This document shows positions 1 to 5,404 of a stretch of 7,128 bases of DNA, one piece after another. Source of the stretch: an uncultured Clostridium sp. (lineage in GTDB: Bacteria > Bacillota > Clostridia > Lachnospirales > Lachnospiraceae); contig UQJF01000142.1 in assembly GCA_900541315.1 (NCBI GenBank), positions 1 to 7,128 on the forward strand, given 5' to 3'. How positions within the stretch are numbered: the stretch's first letter is position 1; the number at the start of each line of letters is the position of its first letter. Made by a program: the position numbers and the translations under genes. Under the pieces are notes generated by a model. That model was not told where the DNA came from. It did not search any database and worked only from the letters and a program-made list of their open reading frames with translations.

Positions 1-55
1 AACCTGTGACCCTCTGCTTGTAAGGCAGATGCTCTCCCAGCTGAGCTAAGACCCC
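1..55 (-). tRNA. tRNA-Val (anticodon TAC), 3' part outside window
   Basis: Read on the minus strand from position 55, the first 55 nt of a tRNA fit the cloverleaf exactly: a 7-nt acceptor strand GGGGTCT, TA, D arm GCTC/GAGC with loop AGCTGGGA, A26, anticodon stem TCTGC/GCAGA around loop CTTACAA, a 5-nt variable loop GGGTC, and the start of the T arm (ACAGG, then TT). The anticodon TAC lies at 20-22, giving valine. The rest of the T arm and the 3' acceptor strand lie left of position 1. A near-consensus promoter sits about 35-40 bp upstream. It may head a tRNA cluster continuing to the left, but that cannot be seen here. Confidence 0.95.
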
Positions 56-96
56 TTATCCGCTTTCACACTTGTCTCAAATGCGATTGCTTGAAT

Positions 97-125
97 AGTA
101 TAATTCAAATTGTAGGAATTGTCAA
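97..125 (-). promoter_or_regulatory. Sigma-A promoter of tRNA-Val
   Basis: On the minus strand a perfect -35 TTGACA (120-125) and a -10 TATACT (97-102) are separated by exactly 17 bp. Transcription should begin near position 90, leaving about 35 nt of leader before the tRNA 5' end at 55. Such a strong unregulated promoter is typical of stable-RNA genes. Confidence 0.9.
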
Positions 126-177
126 CACTTTTTGATACATTTTTGGGATTTTATTTTTTGATATTTTACAGGTATCC

Positions 178-214
178 AAAAACAGCCCGGCCATTTCTCC
201 CCTTGACCGGACTG
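178..214 (-). terminator. Rho-independent terminator of the fru operon
   Basis: In the minus-strand RNA, CAGUCCGGUC (205-214) pairs with GGCCGGGCUG (183-192) over 10 bp including two G-U pairs. The loop is 12 nt and a run of five U (178-182) follows. It lies about 70 bp after the fruA stop and separates the operon from the tRNA promoter. Bases 56-285 otherwise hold only this terminator, the tRNA promoter and a short hairpin; I see no gene there. Confidence 0.88.
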
Positions 215-247
215 CTGTAAAATACTCCCTTAAGCATATAACTGCTC

Positions 248-266
248 TCCCCTGCATTGCAGGGGA
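248..266 (-). other. Tight hairpin just after the fruA stop codon
   Basis: A perfect inverted repeat, TCCCCTGCA and TGCAGGGGA around a single T, begins about 20 bp downstream of the fruA stop. It folds as a GC-rich stem with a tiny loop. No U-run follows on either strand, so it is not a classical terminator. It could protect the 3' end of the fruA mRNA from exonucleases or act as a pause before the true terminator at 178-214. The function is inference. Confidence 0.6.
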
Positions 267-285
267 AGATGCGATATTGATCTTG

Positions 286-2268
286 TTACTCTTCCACGTT
301 TTTCTTAAGAACTCCTAAGATCACGCAGCTAACAACAGCCCCAGTCACAACAGCCGCCAGATACATTACCGGATTGCCAATAGTAGGCAGTACAAATAAT
401 CCGCCATGAGGTGCTCTTAAAGTACAGCCAAAAGCCATGGACAATCCACCTGCAATGGCAGAACCGATCAGACAGGACGGGATCACACGAAGAGGATCCT
501 GGGCTGCAAATGGAATGGCTCCTTCTGTGATAAAGGAAAGGCCCATTACATAGTTTACAACACCAGACTGACGCTCTTTTTCAGTAAATTTCTTCTTAAA
601 GAAGGTAGTGCACAGCGCAATCGCCAAGGGTGGTACCATGCCGCCTGCCATTACTGCTGCCATTACTTCAAAGTTTCCTTCTGCCAGCTGGGCAGTTCCG
701 AATACATAGGCTGCTTTGTTAAAAGGACCACCCATATCAATAGACATCATGCCGCCAAGGATCATACCTAACATTACACGGCTGGTTCCGCCCATTCCAT
801 TTAAGAAGTGGGTCAGTCCGTCATTGATCATGCCCATATATGGGTTGATAAAAGTAGTCACCACTGCTGCAAGGAAAATACCGATCACCGGATATAATAA
901 TACCGGTTTGATACCTTCCAGTGACTTTGGCAGTTTAGAAAACAGTTTTTTTAGGCCTAAGACAAGATAACCCCCTGCAAAGCCTGCAAATAATGCGCCC
1001 AGGAAACCGGCGTTTACATCTCCGCCTGCAGGATTTGCAAAAGTAGAACCCATTTTTGCGATCAGACCTGCTACCAGACCCACAGCCAGACCTGGACGGT
1101 CTGCAATACTCATTGCAATGAAACCTGCAAGGATCGGAAGCATCATGCCAAATGCCTGCTCACCAATGGTCTTTAAGTAAGCTGCAAGAGGTGTATTCTT
1201 ACCAAAGTTAGATGGATCAATGGAATAATCATCCAGTAAAAACGCCAGAGCGATCAGGATACCACCGCCAATAACAAATGGAAGCATATGAGATACACCG
1301 TTCATCAGATGCTTGTAGATCTGTCTTCCAATGCTGTCACTTTCTCCCGCAGAAGCTGCACCTGAAACATCTCCACTATAATGATAAACCGGTACTGTTC
1401 CGCTTACTGCCTGATTGATCAAAGCCTCTGCCTTATGGATGCCATCTGCTACAGGAACCATGATCACCGGCTTTCCGTCAAAACGGGCCATTTCCACGTT
1501 CTTATCTGCTGCAACAATAATCGCCTCTGCTGCTGCAATCTCTTCTTTTGTCAGTACATTCTGGGCACCACCGGAGCCGTCTGTTTCAGCCTTCAAGGAA
1601 ATCCCTAATTTCTTTCCAGTATTTTCCAGATTTTCTGCTGCCATGTAGGTATGGGCAATACCCGTCGGGCACGCAGTAACTGCCAGAACACGGTAATGGG
1701 CATTGACAGCAGAAGCATTCTGATCTGACTGGTCAGCTTCCTTCTTTTCTGTCTTCTTATCCTCTGCCCCATTTTTCGCTGCTTGCGTTTTCTTTTCTTC
1801 CTCACCAAAGCGTTCATTTTCTGCCTTGTCGATGATATCTAAAAACTCGTCTGCATCCTTTGCCCCGATCAGACTCTCTTTAAAGCCTGGATTCATAAGT
1901 AATGTAGACAGTCTGGATAACGCCTGCAAATGTACATCATCTCCTGCTGCCGGTGCTGCGATCATAAAGATCAGGTTTGCCAGGGAACCATCAAATGCCT
2001 CATAATCAACGCCCTCAGGAACCACCATAGCTGCCAGTCCCGGCTCTTTTACAGCATCTACCTTCGCATGTGGGATAGCGATTCCTTCACCGATAGCTGT
2101 ACTTCCAAGTGCTTCTCTTGCTAAAATCCCCTCTTTATACCCCTGTATACTGTTAAGCCGTCCTCCAGCATCCATCAGTGAGATCAGTTTATCAATAGCC
2201 GCATTTTTATCTGCCACCTTTACGCCCAGCTCAATGCTTTCCTTTTTTAACAGCTCTGTAATACGCAT
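286..2268 (-). CDS. fruA: Fructose PTS permease, fused EIIA-EIIB-EIIC (FruA)
   Basis: This 660-residue membrane permease imports fructose and phosphorylates it at C1, with phosphate passed from HPr through EIIA and EIIB. Residues 1-150 are a fructose-type EIIA domain with the phospho-histidine in GIAIPHAKV (H67). An E/K/A-rich linker (about 151-189) follows. Residues 190-295 are EIIB with the phospho-cysteine in VTACPTGIAHT (C200). From about 313 to 652 runs the multi-span EIIC channel, with GGPFNKAAY (513-521), TEGAIPFA (581-588) and APHGG (619-623). The length matches the full AIIB'BC'-type fusion. The ATG follows AAGGAGG (2276-2282) with a 7-nt gap. It is the last gene of the operon, downstream of fruK, with a MITE between them. 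Related permeases can take other sugars, but the linked fruK favours fructose. Confidence 0.95.
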   Translation of the reverse strand: MRITELLKKESIELGVKVADKNAAIDKLISLMDAGGRLNSIQGYKEGILAREALGSTAIGEGIAIPHAKVDAVKEPGLAAMVVPEGVDYEAFDGSLANLIFMIAAPAAGDDVHLQALSRLSTLLMNPGFKESLIGAKDADEFLDIIDKAENERFGEEEKKTQAAKNGAEDKKTEKKEADQSDQNASAVNAHYRVLAVTACPTGIAHTYMAAENLENTGKKLGISLKAETDGSGGAQNVLTKEEIAAAEAIIVAADKNVEMARFDGKPVIMVPVADGIHKAEALINQAVSGTVPVYHYSGDVSGAASAGESDSIGRQIYKHLMNGVSHMLPFVIGGGILIALAFLLDDYSIDPSNFGKNTPLAAYLKTIGEQAFGMMLPILAGFIAMSIADRPGLAVGLVAGLIAKMGSTFANPAGGDVNAGFLGALFAGFAGGYLVLGLKKLFSKLPKSLEGIKPVLLYPVIGIFLAAVVTTFINPYMGMINDGLTHFLNGMGGTSRVMLGMILGGMMSIDMGGPFNKAAYVFGTAQLAEGNFEVMAAVMAGGMVPPLAIALCTTFFKKKFTEKERQSGVVNYVMGLSFITEGAIPFAAQDPLRVIPSCLIGSAIAGGLSMAFGCTLRAPHGGLFVLPTIGNPVMYLAAVVTGAVVSCVILGVLKKNVEE

Positions 2269-2307
2269 GCGTATACCTCCTTATAAATTTCAATCTGCTT
2301 TTTCATT

Positions 2308-2465
2308 CTCATTTTGTAACTGTTCAGAGCCAAGCAAAATTTCAAAAAACAGGTATAAAATGCTTGCATTTTTAAAACTGTTTTTGAAATTTTATTTGGC
2401 GGATACGCCACACCGACGAAATGCGTAGCATTTTGGAGGTTGGATCTGAACAGTTACCTCATTTT
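2308..2465. repeat. 8-bp target-site duplication flanking the MITE
   Basis: CTCATTTT occurs at 2308-2315 and again at 2458-2465, directly abutting the two ends of the inverted-repeat element in the same orientation. Perfect 8-bp duplication exactly at both outer edges is the footprint of transposition rather than chance. Its intact state suggests a fairly recent insertion. Confidence 0.88.
2316..2457. mobile_element. 142-bp MITE, IS66-like ends, between fruK and fruA
   Basis: Terminal inverted repeats GTAACTGTTCAGA (2316-2328) and TCTGAACAGTTAC (2445-2457) are perfect over 13 bp and match 15 of 16 when extended inward. An 8-bp duplication flanks them. No ORF spans the element, so it is a non-autonomous miniature element. 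Ends starting GTAA with 8-bp duplications are known for the IS66 family, so an IS66-type transposase elsewhere in the genome is the inferred mobiliser. The interior holds three hairpins: a long AT-rich one (2336-2393), TGGCG-GATA-CGCCA (2397-2410), and one built on AAATGC-GTA-GCATTT (2419-2433). It lies after the fruK stop and 47 bp before the fruA start, so it is transcribed as part of the operon mRNA. Without it and one duplication copy the gap would be 57 bp. Confidence 0.88.
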
Positions 2466-2475
2466 TTATCATTTA

Positions 2476-3381
2476 TCATTGCAGCTGTCCTAACAGCTCC
2501 ATGATCAGTTCCTTTGTACCAATGCCATAGGAAAATGCCGTTGCACCGCCGCTGGCTGTTCCCAACTTCAAGGCATACTCATAATCTGCTTTTTCCAGAT
2601 AACCGGCTAAAAAGCCTGCCACCATGGAGTCACCGGCTCCTACAGAATTTTTCACAGTTCCCTTGCAGACTCCTTCCTTATAAATATGTCCGTCCTCTGC
2701 CACCAGCAATGCACCATCTCCTGCCATGGAAACCAGAACATTCACAGCTCCCCTGTTTTGCAGTTCTTTCCCACACTCTATGATCTCTTCTTCTGTTTTT
2801 AACTCTCTTCCGAACATCTGTCCCAGTTCATGGTTGTTTGGTTTAATAAGAAATGGCTTTAACGGGAGCACATCTAACAACAGATTCTTTTCTGCATCTA
2901 CGACTGTGCGGATGCCTCTTCCTTCCAGACGTCTCATGATCTCCTCATAAATGTGATGGCTGATCATAGAAGGAATACTTCCTGAAAGCACCAATACATC
3001 CCCTTCTTTTAAACCGTCCAGCTTCTTAAATAAGGCATCTACATCTTCAGGCCGGATATCTGGTCCCATGCCATTGATCTCCGTCTCTTCGTCCGATTTC
3101 ATCTTTACATTGATACGGGATATGCCGTTCTTTACATGAATGAAATCAGATGCAAAGCCCAGTTCTTTTGCCCGTTTTTCAATCTCCGCTCCTGTAAAAC
3201 CTGCTACAAAGCCCAATGCTGTACTCTCATAGCCCAGATTTGCTAAAAGAGCGGATACGTTGATTCCTTTTCCCCCGCAGATCATGTTTTCTGATATGGT
3301 CCGGTTCACCTTACCTGGAGTAAAATGATCTACAGAGATCACATAGTCCAGTGCCGGATTAAAAGTCACTGTGTAAATCAT
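2476..3381 (-). CDS. fruK: 1-phosphofructokinase, PfkB family (FruK)
   Basis: This cytoplasmic ATP-dependent kinase of 301 residues (usual length for the family) turns fructose-1-phosphate, the product of the FruA permease, into fructose-1,6-bisphosphate for glycolysis. Visible PfkB/ribokinase features are the N-terminal TFNPALD (6-12), the sugar-binding glycine motif GGKGINVS (36-43), LSGSIP (132-137), KPN (180-182), and the signature GAGDSMVAGFLAG (248-260) whose D251 is the catalytic base. TFNPALD and the neighbouring fruA favour 1-phosphofructokinase over tagatose-6-phosphate kinase. The ATG has AAGGAGA (3390-3396) 8 nt upstream. It is the first gene of the operon, with its own promoter at 3432-3460 and a palindromic candidate operator in the leader. 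The gap to fruA is 207 bp, most of it the MITE. Confidence 0.94.
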   Translation of the reverse strand: MIYTVTFNPALDYVISVDHFTPGKVNRTISENMICGGKGINVSALLANLGYESTALGFVAGFTGAEIEKRAKELGFASDFIHVKNGISRINVKMKSDEETEINGMGPDIRPEDVDALFKKLDGLKEGDVLVLSGSIPSMISHHIYEEIMRRLEGRGIRTVVDAEKNLLLDVLPLKPFLIKPNNHELGQMFGRELKTEEEIIECGKELQNRGAVNVLVSMAGDGALLVAEDGHIYKEGVCKGTVKNSVGAGDSMVAGFLAGYLEKADYEYALKLGTASGGATAFSYGIGTKELIMELLGQLQ

Positions 3382-3401
3382 GTATCATCTCTCCTTATTT
3401 T

Positions 3402-3420
3402 TAAGAAATTTTATTTCTTA
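3402..3420. promoter_or_regulatory. 19-bp palindrome in fruK leader, candidate operator
   Basis: TAAGAAATTTTATTTCTTA is a perfect inverted repeat with 8-bp arms and a TTT centre. It lies between the inferred transcription start (about 3425) and the fruK ribosome site (3390-3396), where a bound repressor would block transcription. The arm sequence ATTTCTTA also appears twice upstream of the adjacent RpiR-type regulator gene. RpiR proteins bind short AT-rich palindromes as dimers or tetramers, so this is the best operator candidate here, but binding is inference. The RNA hairpin would be A/U-only apart from two G-C pairs, so an RNA role is less likely. Confidence 0.5.
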
Positions 3421-3431
3421 TCCTTAGTCTT

Positions 3432-3460
3432 ACTATAATATGATTTTTATTTTTCGTCAA
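3432..3460 (-). promoter_or_regulatory. Sigma-A promoter of the fruK-fruA operon
   Basis: On the minus strand a -35 TTGACG (3455-3460) and a -10 TATAGT (3432-3437) are separated by 17 bp of A/T-rich sequence. The inferred start is near 3425, giving a leader of about 45 nt to the fruK ATG. A weak match to the CcpA cre consensus (3495-3509, 12 of 15 positions) lies upstream. It is too poor to call on its own. Confidence 0.8.
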
Positions 3461-3510
3461 TAGCGTTCTTTGAGAAAAATATTTTCGCATGTTCTTTCAG
3501 CGTTTTAAAC

Positions 3511-3546
3511 AAAAAAGAACCGCAGTTTTCCATAAAATGCGGTTCT
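3511..3546 (-). terminator. Rho-independent terminator of the RpiR-type gene
   Basis: AGAACCGCA (3516-3524) pairs with TGCGGTTCT (3538-3546), with an inner TTTT/AAAA pairing around CCAT and one bulged G. In the minus-strand RNA it is followed by a run of U (3511-3516). It lies about 115 bp after the regulator's stop and about 50 bp upstream of the fruK -35, so the regulator and fru operon are separate transcripts. Bases 3547-3659 are pyrimidine-rich on the plus strand and carry no gene. Confidence 0.87.
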
Positions 3547-3590
3547 CTTTTGTGCAGATTACTGTGTACTGCCCTGTGCTTGCTTATATT

Positions 3591-3618
3591 CTATTTTTTC
3601 TTGTACCTATTTTTTCTT
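3591..3618. repeat. Short direct repeat in the regulator's 3' untranslated region
   Basis: CTATTTTTTCTT occurs at 3591-3602 and 3607-3618, a 16-bp period, followed by a degenerate third start (CTATTCTCTTCTT) near 3624. It sits in a low-complexity T/C tract, so slippage is the simplest origin. No function is apparent. Confidence 0.4.
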
Positions 3619-3659
3619 AATATCTATTCTCTTCTTTATTTTCTTCTTTCTTAGTATGC

Positions 3660-4520
3660 CTATCCTCGCTGCTTATCTGATGATATAGCTTTTTCATGAC
3701 GCCTGATATGCTCTACTGCATCTTTCTTTCCAGCCATAAGAAGAAGGTAGATGATCTCGATCACAGTAGTGGCCGTCACTCTGGAAAACCAGAATTCTTC
3801 TGTAAGAAGCTTTTCCCTGGTAGCAGTGATGATCTTATAATCGCAGATCTGCGCCAGGGGTGACTCCCTGTTATTGGTAATAAGTACCAGGGTACTTCCA
3901 TTTTCCTTCGCTCCCGCAGCCAGTGTTTCCAACCTTTTGGACGATCCGGAATTAGAAATGATCAAAACCACGTCCTCACGTCCCAGGTTAAAAGCATAGG
4001 CAGCCTGCGCTTCCCAGATATCCCCCGCTACAGCTGGAATGCCCAGCTGATTAAACTTAAAAGCACCATCTAAGGCTACCGGAATGGTATTTCCTACAGC
4101 TGCCAGCTGCACCATTCTTGCATGCTCCAGCTTATCCAGTATGATCTCCAGATTTTTAATGTCTATCATCTTTATAGTCTCTGTCAGTTCTGCAATTTTA
4201 TTCGCAAGAATATTCTTTAAAGACTGTTCCAGATCTGTCCGGTCAATATCATTTGTCACTTCCTGGCTCTGATGTTCCTCTTCTAAAATCTCCCTGGCAA
4301 GTGTCAGTTTCAGGTTCTGAAATCCCTTGAAACCGCATCTGCGGCAAAATCTTGATACTGTAGCATCACTGGTACCACTGGCTTTTGCCAGCTCTCCTAC
4401 GGTCATATCCACAGCCTGATCCTTATGCTCCATAATATAATCTGCAATCTTCTTCTCTGCCTCAAAAAAACTGTCATACGCTGAGCAGATCACGCCCAAA
4501 ACGCTTCGTGCTTCATTCAT
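3660..4520 (-). CDS. RpiR-family transcriptional regulator (HTH + SIS), likely fru regulator
   Basis: This cytoplasmic DNA-binding sugar-phosphate sensor has 286 residues, typical for RpiR/MurR proteins. Residues 5-80 are the HTH_6 domain, with the family pattern AEKKIADYIMEH (21-32), GELAKASGTSDATVSRFCRR (42-61) and GFKGFQNLK (63-71). Residues 125-255 are a SIS phosphosugar-binding domain, including AAVGNTIPVA (140-149) and IISNSGSSKR (187-196). The start is fixed: an in-frame TAA lies two codons upstream of the ATG, although the ribosome site is weak (GGCGGTG). The gene faces the same way as fruK and ends in its own terminator upstream of the fruK promoter. Context suggests control of fruK-fruA, with fructose-1-phosphate a plausible ligand. 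Both are inference; fru operons often use a DeoR-type FruR instead. Confidence 0.9.
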   Translation of the reverse strand: MNEARSVLGVICSAYDSFFEAEKKIADYIMEHKDQAVDMTVGELAKASGTSDATVSRFCRRCGFKGFQNLKLTLAREILEEEHQSQEVTNDIDRTDLEQSLKNILANKIAELTETIKMIDIKNLEIILDKLEHARMVQLAAVGNTIPVALDGAFKFNQLGIPAVAGDIWEAQAAYAFNLGREDVVLIISNSGSSKRLETLAAGAKENGSTLVLITNNRESPLAQICDYKIITATREKLLTEEFWFSRVTATTVIEIIYLLLMAGKKDAVEHIRRHEKAISSDKQRG

Positions 4521-4557
4521 TTCTTACACCGCCATTCACATGTAAATTCATTTCTTA
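4515..4557. promoter_or_regulatory. 12-bp direct repeats upstream of the RpiR-type gene, candidate autoregulatory sites
   Basis: ATTCATTTCTTA occurs at 4515-4526 (overlapping the start codon) and at 4546-4557, a period of 31 bp or about three helical turns, so both copies face the same side of the DNA. They contain the ATTTCTTA word that makes up the palindrome in the fruK leader. This is compatible with autoregulation by the RpiR-type protein. The regulator's promoter should lie just upstream, near the AT-rich stretch at 4564-4600; TATATT (4564-4569) is a possible -10, but I cannot find a convincing -35. The 4521-4700 intergenic region otherwise holds the divergent plus-strand promoter. Confidence 0.4.
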
Positions 4558-4622
4558 ATAATAAATATACCATAACAAAAATAAAAATAAAAGAGAAGTT
4601 TATTAATATTTTGTGACTCCCC

Positions 4623-4651
4623 TTGTTTTTCAAAATTTACCGTGCTATAAT
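4623..4651 (+). promoter_or_regulatory. Extended -10 promoter of the PAP2-family gene
   Basis: A consensus -10 TATAAT (4646-4651) is preceded by TGC, an extended -10, and by a -35-like TTGTTT (4623-4628) at 17 bp. Transcription would begin near 4658, about 40 nt before the chosen ATG. Confidence 0.8.
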
Positions 4652-4700
4652 TTTTCCACGATAAAAAACAAGACATATGAACATTTCAAGAAAGGAAAAC

Positions 4701-5366
4701 ATGAAAAAGATCTGCGGATTTTTATACAAATACAGACATGCATGGCTGCTGTCCTATGCATTCATCTACCTCCCCTGGTTTATGTTCCTGGAGCGGACAG
4801 TGACCCGTGATTACCATATTATGCATGCGTCCTTAGATGACCTGATCCCATTTAATGAATATTTCATCGTGCCGTATTTTTTGTGGTTCGTCTACGTAGC
4901 AGGAACCTTAATTTTCTTTCTGTTTCGCAGTAAAGAAGATTACTACAAAATGTGTGCCTTTTTATTTTCCGGCATGACGCTGAGCCTAATCATCTGTACT
5001 TTCTTCCACAACGGAACTGATTTCCGCCCGGTGATCGACCCGGATAAGAATATTTTCAGTGCAGCCGTAGCTGCCCTTTATAAAACAGACACTAACACCA
5101 ACGTCTTCCCCAGCATTCATGTATACAATTCTGTGGGAACCCACATTGCCATCAGCAGAAGCCGGTTCTTATCAAAACATAAGATCATAAAACTTTGTTC
5201 TTTTCTCTTAACTGCTTCCATCTGTCTGGCAACTATGTTCTTAAAACAACATTCTATTATTGATGTATGCGGTGCTTTCTTAATGGCCTATGCCATCCAT
5301 TACTTAGTATACGGATACGCAGCTGATACAGAAGACAAGAAGATAACAGAAAAAGCGCTTGGTTAA
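4701..5366 (+). CDS. PAP2-superfamily membrane phosphatase/phosphotransferase
   Basis: A 221-residue integral membrane protein with about six helices (roughly 13-30, 55-75, 84-102, 136-152, 161-181, 184-206), the PAP2 layout. Motif remnants are FRP (108-110), PSIH (137-140; canonical PSGH) with catalytic H140, and HSIID (184-188; the HxxxD part of the third motif) with H184 and D188. The third motif lacks the usual arginine six residues before H184 (T178 there). This recalls the His-His-Asp triad of sphingomyelin/IPC-synthase-like PAP2 proteins more than undecaprenyl-diphosphate phosphatases. The likely role is dephosphorylating or transferring a lipid head group; the substrate is unknown. 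The start at 4701 is chosen because AAAGGA (4691-4696) precedes it; the in-frame ATG at 4677 has no ribosome site. It is a single-gene transcript, divergent from the regulator. Confidence 0.82.
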   Translation: MKKICGFLYKYRHAWLLSYAFIYLPWFMFLERTVTRDYHIMHASLDDLIPFNEYFIVPYFLWFVYVAGTLIFFLFRSKEDYYKMCAFLFSGMTLSLIICTFFHNGTDFRPVIDPDKNIFSAAVAALYKTDTNTNVFPSIHVYNSVGTHIAISRSRFLSKHKIIKLCSFLLTASICLATMFLKQHSIIDVCGAFLMAYAIHYLVYGYAADTEDKKITEKALG

Positions 5367-5384
5367 AACACCAAACGCTTTTTT
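5350..5384. terminator. Terminator overlapping the PAP2-gene stop, probably bidirectional
   Basis: AAAAAGCGCTTGGT (5350-5363) and ACCAAACGCTTTTT (5370-5383) form a 14-bp stem with one C-A mismatch and a 6-nt loop. T-runs lie at the 3' side on both strands. The left arm is the last codons of the plus-strand gene and the stop codon lies at the loop edge. On the minus strand it follows the glycosyltransferase stop by about 20 bp, so one hairpin can end both convergent transcripts. Confidence 0.88.
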
Positions 5385-5404
5385 ATTATGAAAATGCTGC
5401 CATA

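Noticed and set aside
716..970. Plus-strand open frames opposite fruA, and similar short frames at 1381-1648, 1930-2124, 2514-2950 and 5825-6307
   Set aside because: They lie antisense to clear conserved genes, have no ribosome sites I could identify and resemble no protein family; they are shadows of the real genes.
2336..2393. MITE hairpin as a terminator between fruK and fruA
   Set aside because: The stem is almost all A/T and on the minus strand it is followed by GCTTGGC, not a U-run; fruA would also be left without an evident promoter.
2234..2428. Plus-strand 64-codon frame covering the start of fruA and the MITE
   Set aside because: It crosses the inserted element and the fruA start, lacks a ribosome site and has low-complexity sequence; the MITE itself has no coding capacity.
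3382..3431. Riboswitch in the fruK leader
   Set aside because: The leader is only about 45 nt and contains just an A/T-rich palindrome; a protein operator explains it better.
3495..3509. Catabolite-control (cre) site upstream of the fruK promoter
   Set aside because: Only 12 of 15 consensus positions fit and the key G and C at the ends are missing; too weak to call, although carbon catabolite control of a fru operon would be expected.
3547..3659. Small gene or RNA in the T/C-rich tract behind the regulator gene
   Set aside because: Low-complexity sequence with a 16-bp slippage-like repeat, no start with a ribosome site and no stable hairpin until the terminator.
4677..4700. Upstream ATG of the PAP2-family gene
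   Set aside because: No ribosome site precedes it, while the ATG at 4701 has AAAGGA at good spacing; the extra eight residues are probably untranslated leader.
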